From positions 1 through 5,166 of the forward strand of contig JACMRC010000284.1 of NCBI GenBank assembly GCA_014376655.1: a stretch of 5,166 bases of DNA, in the 5' to 3' direction. This document shows positions 1-5,166 of this stretch, in pieces. The translations under genes were made by a program, and so were the position numbers. How positions within the stretch are numbered: position 1 is the first letter of the stretch; the number at the start of each line of letters is the position of its first letter. Source of the stretch: Mucilaginibacter sp. GTDB taxonomy: Bacteria; Bacteroidota; Bacteroidia; Sphingobacteriales; Sphingobacteriaceae. A model generated the notes under the pieces. That model was given only the letters and a program-made list of their open reading frames with translations, made no database searches and was not told where the DNA came from.

Positions 1-860
1 TTGTAGACTTAGTGTTTACCCGCATTTTTTTAAAGCCCTTGGGTTTAATTATTAAGCATAAACTTATCGATCAAAAATTTCCGTTTGCTAAACACTTAGT
101 ACCCATAAAAACCAGTACCTACGATTTTAAGTACCTCGATTCGGCGATTAGCAATTTAATGTTTCAAATTAATGTAGCTTTTGAAAAAGAACGCGAATTT
201 ACCGCCAATGCATCGCACGAATTACGTACCCCCATAACCAGCATTATTGGCGAAGTAGAGCTGGCGCTGAATAAAGAACGCAGCCCGGAAGAAACTAAAA
301 AAACGCTGCAACTGGTGTTAGAGGAATCGGAGAGATTACGCGATACTATATCCGGCTTAATGGAACTGGCGCAGGTTGATATGGATTATACCATAGCGCA
401 ACAAAGCCCCATAAGGATGGATGAATTGCTATGGGATGTACAAGCCTATTGGGTTAACAAAGCTGGCGCAGATGCGCTGCAAATCAATATAGAGCACATG
501 CCTGCTGATGAAACCATGTTGACTATCCCGGCTAATTACCAGTTGTTGTTTATCGCGTTAAATAACTTAATTGGCAATGCTTTTAAGTTCTCTAATCAAA
601 AACCTGTTAAGTGTAATTTTTATGCGGATGAGGAATTGATTAGGATGCAGATTATTGACTCCGGGATCGGGATCCCAAAGGAGGACCTTGACTTTGTTTT
701 TAAATCGTTTTACCGGGCAACCAACTCGCATAATTTTGTGGGCAGCGGCATTGGTTTATACGTTACCCAAAAAATAATCCAGCTATTTAAAGGCACGTTA
801 CAGGTTGAATCTGTCGAAGGGCAGGGTACGGCCATCACCATAAAATTTATCAGAAATTAA
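1..860 (+). CDS. Sensor histidine kinase, C-terminal part (5' end outside window)
   Basis: This is the cytoplasmic half of a membrane-bound two-component sensor kinase, which autophosphorylates on a histidine and passes the phosphate to a response regulator. The frame is open to the left edge (first full codon at 3), so the GTG at 12 is probably internal and the gene is truncated by the window. Numbering from that GTG, residues 1-60 look like a HAMP linker leaving the membrane (R4, P9 and the LD..I..L..QI..AF pattern). The H-box has the phospho-acceptor H69 in ASHELRTP (codon 216-218). The ATPase domain shows an N-box (NNLIGNAFKF, 184-193), G1 box (DSGIGIP, 216-222), F-box (FKSFYRA, 230-236) and G2 box (GSGIGLY, 244-250). 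All the catalytic motifs are intact and the protein ends soon after G2, as is usual. Its position 65 bp before a metal-efflux operon suggests a CusS/CzcS-like metal sensor, but the sensing domain is not visible, so the signal is inferred. The response regulator is not in the window and probably lies upstream. Confidence 0.93.
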   Translation, partial: VDLVFTRIFLKPLGLIIKHKLIDQKFPFAKHLVPIKTSTYDFKYLDSAISNLMFQINVAFEKEREFTANASHELRTPITSIIGEVELALNKERSPEETKKTLQLVLEESERLRDTISGLMELAQVDMDYTIAQQSPIRMDELLWDVQAYWVNKAGADALQINIEHMPADETMLTIPANYQLLFIALNNLIGNAFKFSNQKPVKCNFYADEELIRMQIIDSGIGIPKEDLDFVFKSFYRATNSHNFVGSGIGLYVTQKIIQLFKGTLQVESVEGQGTAITIKFIRN

Positions 861-861
861 A

Positions 862-881
862 ATTCTAATTTCATTCTAATT
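862..881 (+). promoter_or_regulatory. Candidate response-regulator operator (direct repeat)
   Basis: Two exact copies of ATTCTAATT lie at 862-870 and 873-881, repeating every 11 bp, about one helical turn. Tandem direct repeats with this spacing are typical binding sites of OmpR/PhoB-family regulators, whose two winged-helix domains bind head to tail on one DNA face. The site ends 20 bp before the candidate -7 box and covers the place where a -33 element (TTTG) would be expected but is absent, which fits an activator-dependent promoter. The likely binder is the partner of the adjacent histidine kinase. Binding is inferred; AT-rich intergenic DNA can give such repeats by chance. Confidence 0.5.
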
Positions 882-901
882 ATAGTAGGCTAAGCAAGGG
901 G

Positions 902-909
902 TAATTTTG
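902..909 (+). promoter_or_regulatory. Candidate Bacteroidota sigma-A -7 element for the efflux operon
   Basis: TAATTTTG matches the Bacteroidota consensus TAnnTTTG exactly. It lies 16 bp before the ATG at 926, so transcription would begin around 914-916 and leave a leader of only about 10-12 nt. No good -33 TTTG is seen at the usual distance upstream; that place is taken by the ATTCTAATT direct repeat. It would drive the three efflux genes as one operon. Confidence 0.5.
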
Positions 910-925
910 GCGCTTTAGAATAATT

Positions 926-2197
926 ATGCGTTTTAAAGTTCTTTTTGTAATACCCCTATTAATTTTTACATCAGCGCTGAAGGCACAAGGCACGGCTGAT
1001 ACCTTAGCGTTAACCTTCCGGGATGCCGAGAAACAATTTTTGGCAAATAACCTGGAACTGCTGGCCCAGAAGTATAATATTGACGCTTCAAAAGCATTGA
1101 TAGCACAGGCTAAACTTTGGGATAACCCAACACTTAGCACCGACCAAAATATTTATGATAGTGGCAGCAAAAAGTTTTTTTATCATAATAGCAACTTCGG
1201 GCAAGTATTTGTACAGCTTAGCCAGGTATTTACCACTGCCGGCAAACGCGGAAAGCAGGTAGAGGTAGCCAAAGATAACGCCCAGGTGCAGGAAGCCCAG
1301 TTTAACGACCTGATGCGTAACCTGCGCTATAACCTGCAGTTGGATTTTGCCCAACTGGCTACCTTGATAGAACAAAGCAAAGTTTACCGGGTGGAGATCA
1401 GTTCGGCAACCAATTTGGTTGGGGGCATCCAGAAGTCGTTTGACGCAGGTAACACTTCTATGAAGGACCTGATAAGGTTAAAAGCTTTATTGTTTAGCTT
1501 ACAGAACGACAGGATAGAAAACAGCAGGCAGATAAACGACCTGCAAACAGAACTAAAAACATTATTGGGCGCTAACGAAACCGCCTATATTACCCCTATT
1601 GCAATCGATCAACAACAACGCCAATCGACAGGGCTGGATATTCCCGCCCTGATCGAGCTGGCTAAAGTTAACCGGGCCGATTACCTTTCAAACAAATATC
1701 AGCTTAACTCTGCCACGCACGACCTGGCTTACCAAAAAGCTTTAGCCGTGCCTGATATAACCGTAGGCGTAGCTTACGATAAAAATAGCAGCTACGCGCC
1801 TAACTATTATGGCTTGCAAATAGGTATGCCGCTGCCGTTCTTTAACCGGAACCAAGGCAATATCAAATCAGCAACCTACAATATAAAAAGCCAGGAAACT
1901 ACAGTAAAAAGCAGCGAAGCGCGCCTTAAAAACGAGGTAGTATCTGCCGTAAGGCAATACCAACTAACGCAGGAATTATTCTCGACCCAGCAAACCGCCT
2001 TTAACGAACAATATGATAAGCTGTTTAGCAACATGCTTAAAAGCTTTAAAGAACGACAAATAGGTTTGGTAGAGTTTGTGGATTTCTTTGATACGTATAA
2101 AGACACCAAACTAAAATTACTGCAGCAGCAAAACAGCCTGCAAAAGGCCATCGCCGATTTAAACTTTGCCACCGGGACAACTATAATAAAGCCTTAA
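926..2197 (+). CDS. TolC-family outer membrane factor of a heavy-metal efflux system (CzcC/CusC-like)
   Basis: Outer-membrane channel of a tripartite metal efflux pump, forming the duct by which substrate leaves the cell. The protein has 423 residues, the usual size for CzcC-type factors. Residues 1-20 form a Sec signal peptide (positive MRFK, hydrophobic core, predicted cut after ALKA). The mature part shows the two-fold OEP pattern: a first half with long helices (about 28-215) containing the strand region FGQVFVQLSQVF (91-102), and a second half (about 238-415) with the matching strand segment YYGLQIGMPLPFFNRNQG (294-311), a strong signature of the CzcC branch. Long Gln/Leu-rich helices at 325-413 suit the periplasmic coiled-coil barrel. 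The start at 926 is chosen because it begins the signal peptide and lies just after the promoter; no Shine-Dalgarno is present, as is common in Bacteroidota. The adaptor gene follows after 25 bp, consistent with co-transcription. There is no N-terminal cysteine, so, unlike E. coli CusC, it is not evidently lipid-anchored. Confidence 0.93.
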   Translation: MRFKVLFVIPLLIFTSALKAQGTADTLALTFRDAEKQFLANNLELLAQKYNIDASKALIAQAKLWDNPTLSTDQNIYDSGSKKFFYHNSNFGQVFVQLSQVFTTAGKRGKQVEVAKDNAQVQEAQFNDLMRNLRYNLQLDFAQLATLIEQSKVYRVEISSATNLVGGIQKSFDAGNTSMKDLIRLKALLFSLQNDRIENSRQINDLQTELKTLLGANETAYITPIAIDQQQRQSTGLDIPALIELAKVNRADYLSNKYQLNSATHDLAYQKALAVPDITVGVAYDKNSSYAPNYYGLQIGMPLPFFNRNQGNIKSATYNIKSQETTVKSSEARLKNEVVSAVRQYQLTQELFSTQQTAFNEQYDKLFSNMLKSFKERQIGLVEFVDFFDTYKDTKLKLLQQQNSLQKAIADLNFATGTTIIKP

Positions 2198-2222
2198 TTA
2201 ACTATTGAATAATTTACGAATA

Positions 2223-3320
2223 ATGAAAAGAGAAACGTTTTTGATTGGTATCTCGGGACTGATGCTTTTGGCCGCGTGTAAACAAAAACAAGTAGATGTG
2301 CCCGAAAATAAGCAGGTATGTATAAGTGATTCATTACAAAAAATGATAACTATTGATACTGCCAAAACCAGCACCATGAAAGATGAGCTAAACCTGTCGG
2401 GTGAGGTATCAAGCGATGATAATAATGTGGTAAAGGTGTTCCCGTTTTCAAGCGGACAGGTAATAGCGGTAAAAGTATCGTTGGGTGATAAAGTAGAGAA
2501 AGGACAAACCCTTGCCATAATGCGCAGTGCTGATGTAGCCGGTAATTACACCGACCTTTCATCAACCCAATCAGATGTAGCGATAGCTAAACGCCAGTTA
2601 GATCAAGCCGAATCGTTATATAAGAACGGCATATCAAGCGAGCGTGATTATACAGAGGCTAAAGAGAACTACAATAAAGCTGTAACAGCCAACCGTAAAG
2701 TTAAGCAGCAGCTATCCATTAACGGTGGTGGTAATACCAGCGAAAACGGCACATTAGTTATCAAGGCCCCGCAAAGCGGGTATATTATCGAAAAGAATAT
2801 AACCTCGGGCAGCTTTATCCGCCAGGATAATAGCGGCAGCATGTTCACCATATCCAACATGCAGGATGTATGGATCTGGGCCAATGTTTTTGAGTCGGAC
2901 ATCAGCAAAGTAAAAACCGGCTACACCGCCAAAGTAACCACCCTGGCTTACCCCGGCAAAGTATTTATAGGTAAGGTTAACGAAATAAGCTCGGTGCTTG
3001 ACCCGGATAATAAAGTAATGAAAATAAAGATAGCATTGCCTAACCCGGGCATGTTGTTAAAGCCCGAAATGTTTACTAACGTAACCATCACAAACAGCGA
3101 AAATGCGCAGGCGGTATCTGTGCCGGCAAAAGCGGTTATTTTTGATAGCAGTAAAAACTACGTTGTAATATTTAATAGTAAATGCGACCTGAAAGTGCGC
3201 GAGGTTAGCGTAATAAAAACGGTTGATGAGATCTCTTACATCGCTTCCGGCTTAAAACCGGGCGATAAGGTGATCTCTAAAAATCAATTGTTACTGTATA
3301 ATTCGCTGACAGAGGATTAG
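2223..3320 (+). CDS. Efflux RND periplasmic adaptor / membrane fusion protein (CzcB/CusB-like lipoprotein)
   Basis: Adaptor that joins the inner-membrane RND pump to the outer-membrane channel. The ATG at 2223 is preferred over an upstream in-frame TTG (2205) because it starts a clean lipoprotein signal peptide: MKR, a hydrophobic stretch, then the lipobox LAAC with C19 as the lipidated residue (365 residues in all). Domains in order: first lipoyl half about 72-102 (SSGQVIAVKVSLGDKVEKGQ), alpha-helical hairpin about 110-166, second lipoyl half about 178-200 (IKAPQSGYIIEKNITSG), beta-barrel about 214-290, and membrane-proximal domain about 296-360 (VPAKAVIF... ending GLKPGDKVI). Apart from C19, the only cysteines are C33 and C321, and no His- or Met-rich metal site is obvious. 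Residues after C19 are KQKQ, not the acidic patch linked to surface export of Bacteroidota lipoproteins, so it should stay in the envelope as an adaptor must. It lies 25 bp after the channel gene and 86 bp before the pump gene. It ends in three in-frame stops, TAG TAA TGA. Confidence 0.93.
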   Translation: MKRETFLIGISGLMLLAACKQKQVDVPENKQVCISDSLQKMITIDTAKTSTMKDELNLSGEVSSDDNNVVKVFPFSSGQVIAVKVSLGDKVEKGQTLAIMRSADVAGNYTDLSSTQSDVAIAKRQLDQAESLYKNGISSERDYTEAKENYNKAVTANRKVKQQLSINGGGNTSENGTLVIKAPQSGYIIEKNITSGSFIRQDNSGSMFTISNMQDVWIWANVFESDISKVKTGYTAKVTTLAYPGKVFIGKVNEISSVLDPDNKVMKIKIALPNPGMLLKPEMFTNVTITNSENAQAVSVPAKAVIFDSSKNYVVIFNSKCDLKVREVSVIKTVDEISYIASGLKPGDKVISKNQLLLYNSLTED

Positions 3321-3323
3321 TAA

Positions 3324-3403
3324 TGAGTTGTGAGTGATGAGTTGTGAGTAAAAATCAATTCATCGCTATTTAACTCAAAACCCATAACTCAACACTCAAA
3401 ACT
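3324..3403. repeat. Palindromic heptad-repeat element filling the adaptor-pump gap
   Basis: The left part is four consecutive 7-bp units of the form TGAGTnn (3324-3351), including two exact copies of TGAGTTGTGAGT (3324-3335 and 3338-3349). The right part is four units of nnACTCA form (3371-3398, one degenerate, AAACCCA) plus AAACT, which is the reverse complement of the same motif. The arms 3326-3349 and 3380-3403 match as an inverted repeat at 20 of 24 positions, with one further G-U pair possible in RNA, around a 30-nt loop. The element starts 3 nt after the adaptor stop and ends 3 nt before the pump ATG, so it is practically the whole gap. It has no poly-T tail, so it is not a standard terminator. 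It may be a copy of a dispersed intergenic palindrome, a hairpin in the mRNA, or both; the function is unknown. Confidence 0.75.
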
Positions 3404-3406
3404 ACA

Positions 3407-5166
3407 ATGAATAAATTCATTAAAAATATAATATACTTCTCGCTAAAGCACCGCTACTTTGTGTTTTGCATGACTGCCGTTTTGGTAGTTATAGGTGTTT
3501 GGAGCTATAGCAATACCCCTATCGAAACTTTCCCGGATGTTACCAATACACAGATCATCATCATTGCGCAATGGCCGGGCCGCAGTGCCGAAGAGGTGGA
3601 GAAACTGATAACCATACCTATTGAAACGGTATTAAACTCGGTACAGAAAAAATCAAATCTGCGTACTACATCGGCCTTTGGTTTATCATACACCCGCATT
3701 ATTTTTGATGATGATGTGGACGATGCCTTTGCCCGCCAGCAGGTGTTAAGCCGTTTGGCTAATGCCGATTTGCCGGATGGTGTTAAGCCCGAAATTGAGC
3801 CGCCTTACGGCCCGACGGGCGAGATATATCGCTATACTTTAAAAAGTAAAACCAAGTCGCTACACGAGCTTACAGCTATCCAGGACTGGGTGCTTGACCG
3901 CCAGTTTAAATCTGTGCCCGGCGTTGCCGATGTTAACAGCTTTGGCGGCGAGGAGAAAGCTTACGAGGTAAGTGTTAACCCGGCCTTGCTACAGAAATAT
4001 GGACTGACATCACTTGATATTTATACAGCCATCAATCGTAGTAATATTAATGTGGGTGGTGATGTTATCGAGAAAAACGACCAGGCGTATGTGGTACGTG
4101 GTATCGGCCTCATCAACAATATCGAGGATATGCGTAATATCATCATCAAGAATGTAAAAAACGTACCCATACTTACCAAAGATGTTGCTGAAATACGGGA
4201 AGCCGGTCTGCCGCGTTTAGGGCAGGTAAGCCGCGATAAACAGAAGGATGTTATTGAAGGCATTATAGTAATGCGGAAAGGCGAAAACCCTGCCGAGGTA
4301 CTTGACCGCGTACGCGCCAAGGTGAAGGACCTTAACGATAACATACTACCCAAAGATGTTAAGATTGATACCTTTTACGACCGTACCAACCTGATGGATT
4401 ATTGTACCGAAACGGTAATACATAACCTGTTGGAAGGTATAGTACTGGTAACGGTAATTGTATTCCTGTTCATGGCCGATTGGCGTACTACGCTTATTGT
4501 TGCGATTATTATTCCATTATCGCTGTTGTTTGCTTTTGTATGTATGCGTATTAAGGGCATGAGTGCCAACTTATTATCGATGGGGGCGGTTGATTTTGGA
4601 ATCATCATAGACGGGGCCGTGGTGATGGTAGAGGGCATCTTTGTAGCGCTCGATTATAAAGCGCGTGAAGTTGGCATGGAGAAATTTAACAAGCTTGCCA
4701 AACTGGGCCTGTTTAAAAATGTCGGCTCAGAAATGGGTAAGGCTATCTTCTTCTCCAAACTGATCATCATTACCTGTTTGATCCCCATCTTCGCATTCCA
4801 GAAGGTTGAGGGTAAAATGTTCTCGCCGTTGGCTTATACTTTAGGCTTCGCGTTATTGGGCGCATTAATATTTACGTTGACGTTGGTGCCTGCTTTATCA
4901 AGCATCCTCTTAAATAAAAACGTTAAAGAGAAGCATAACGTAGTGGTGCTGTTCTTTGAGAACGGGATCCGCAAAATGTTTACATTCACCTATAAGCATC
5001 CAAAGAAAAGCATATTGGTGGCGGTGGCGTTCATGATCGTCACGTTCTTCTCGGCCAAGTTTTTAGGCACAGAGTTTTTACCTGACCTTGACGAAGGGGC
5101 CTTATGGGTTGAAGCCGAATTACCAATGAGCGTATCTTTACCTGAGGCCGAAAGCATCAACCAAAA
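3407..5166 (+). CDS. czcA: CzcA/CusA-family heavy-metal efflux RND permease, N-terminal 586 residues (3' end outside window)
   Basis: Inner-membrane, proton-driven pump of the tripartite system. The frame is open from the ATG at 3407 to the edge. Family members have about 1,030-1,050 residues, so a little over half is visible. In order: TM1 about 17-35, the first periplasmic porter region about 36-335 (with the family pattern TPIETFPDVTN, then WPGRSAEEVE), TM2 about 341-358, TM3 about 361-381, TM4 about 389-412, TM5 about 446-464, TM6 about 475-502, TM7 about 533-551, and the start of the second periplasmic region (GTEFLPDLDEG). TM4 carries DFGIIIDGAVVMVE with D396, D402 and E409, spaced like the essential D402/D408/E415 of CzcA and typical of divalent-cation pumps; Cu/Ag pumps such as E. 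coli CusA have A..G..VDAA..MIEN instead. Hence Zn/Co/Cd/Ni export is more likely than copper, though substrate assignment and the symbol remain tentative. There is no Shine-Dalgarno before the ATG; the preceding 80 bp are a palindromic repeat. The gene is the third of the operon. Confidence 0.95.
   Translation, partial: MNKFIKNIIYFSLKHRYFVFCMTAVLVVIGVWSYSNTPIETFPDVTNTQIIIIAQWPGRSAEEVEKLITIPIETVLNSVQKKSNLRTTSAFGLSYTRIIFDDDVDDAFARQQVLSRLANADLPDGVKPEIEPPYGPTGEIYRYTLKSKTKSLHELTAIQDWVLDRQFKSVPGVADVNSFGGEEKAYEVSVNPALLQKYGLTSLDIYTAINRSNINVGGDVIEKNDQAYVVRGIGLINNIEDMRNIIIKNVKNVPILTKDVAEIREAGLPRLGQVSRDKQKDVIEGIIVMRKGENPAEVLDRVRAKVKDLNDNILPKDVKIDTFYDRTNLMDYCTETVIHNLLEGIVLVTVIVFLFMADWRTTLIVAIIIPLSLLFAFVCMRIKGMSANLLSMGAVDFGIIIDGAVVMVEGIFVALDYKAREVGMEKFNKLAKLGLFKNVGSEMGKAIFFSKLIIITCLIPIFAFQKVEGKMFSPLAYTLGFALLGALIFTLTLVPALSSILLNKNVKEKHNVVVLFFENGIRKMFTFTYKHPKKSILVAVAFMIVTFFSAKFLGTEFLPDLDEGALWVEAELPMSVSLPEAESINQ

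Noticed and set aside
663..676. Repeated and palindromic GGGATC/GGGATCCC sequence, possibly a regulatory palindrome.
   Set aside because: It is explained by the Gly-Ile-Gly-Ile-Pro codons of the kinase G1 box.
731..738. A second TAATTTTG, a perfect match to the -7 promoter consensus, inside the kinase gene.
   Set aside because: It codes part of the HNFVG segment just before the G2 box, has no TTTG-like -33 element upstream, and is far from the next gene. Such an AT-rich 8-mer is expected by chance.
880..1140. Open frame on the minus strand (86 codons) overlapping the promoter and the start of the channel gene.
   Set aside because: It lies opposite the signal peptide and first helices of a clear TolC-family gene and reads as low-complexity sequence with no domain. 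The same applies to the other minus-strand frames inside the adaptor and pump genes.
2205..2222. Upstream TTG start adding six residues (MNNLRI) to the adaptor.
   Set aside because: The extension would sit ahead of a normal lipoprotein signal peptide. The ATG at 2223 gives a standard short positive N-region and lipobox distance.
3326..3403. Intrinsic terminator between adaptor and pump genes.
   Set aside because: The stem is AT-rich and imperfect, the loop is 30 nt, and no T-run follows; the sequence after it is ACA then the pump ATG. A full stop to transcription here would also separate the pump from its operon.
3324..3403. CRISPR array or iteron origin suggested by regular short repeats.
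   Set aside because: The units are only 7 bp with no spacers, the second half is inverted, and there is no cas or replication gene nearby.

Overview
The window looks like a piece of a Bacteroidota chromosome, most likely from the Sphingobacteriaceae (Mucilaginibacter/Pedobacter type). The grounds are moderate GC content, no Shine-Dalgarno sequences ahead of any of the three visible start codons, a TAnnTTTG-type -7 promoter element, and the general character of the proteins. The genus is an inference.

All genes are on the + strand. (1) 1-860 is the C-terminal part of a membrane sensor histidine kinase; its N-terminal sensor region lies before the window. (2) 861-925 is a short regulatory gap with a 9-bp direct repeat at 11-bp spacing, which looks like an OmpR-family response-regulator site, followed by a Bacteroidota -7 box just ahead of the next gene. 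(3) 926-2197 is a TolC/CzcC-type outer-membrane factor. (4) 2223-3320 is a lipoprotein membrane fusion (periplasmic adaptor) protein. (5) 3321-3406 is an 86-bp gap filled almost completely by a palindromic element built of 7-bp units. (6) 3407 to the end is the first 586 residues of a CzcA/CusA-type heavy-metal RND pump that runs off the window. It is a clear open frame with a strong family match.

Together the genes form a classic metal-responsive efflux locus: a two-component system next to an operon for a tripartite CzcCBA-like pump spanning both membranes. The transmembrane segment 4 signature of the pump (DFG...DGAV...E) is the kind associated with divalent cations such as Zn, Co, Cd or Ni, rather than with Cu(I)/Ag(I). 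The likely model is that the kinase senses a metal in the envelope, its partner regulator (presumably encoded just upstream) binds the direct repeat, and the operon is switched on.

I do not see a new biological system here. The most unusual item is the heptad-repeat palindrome between the adaptor and pump genes. Next is the compact operator/promoter. There is no RNA gene, CRISPR array, insertion sequence or recognisable intrinsic terminator, and no gene-free stretch longer than 86 bases.
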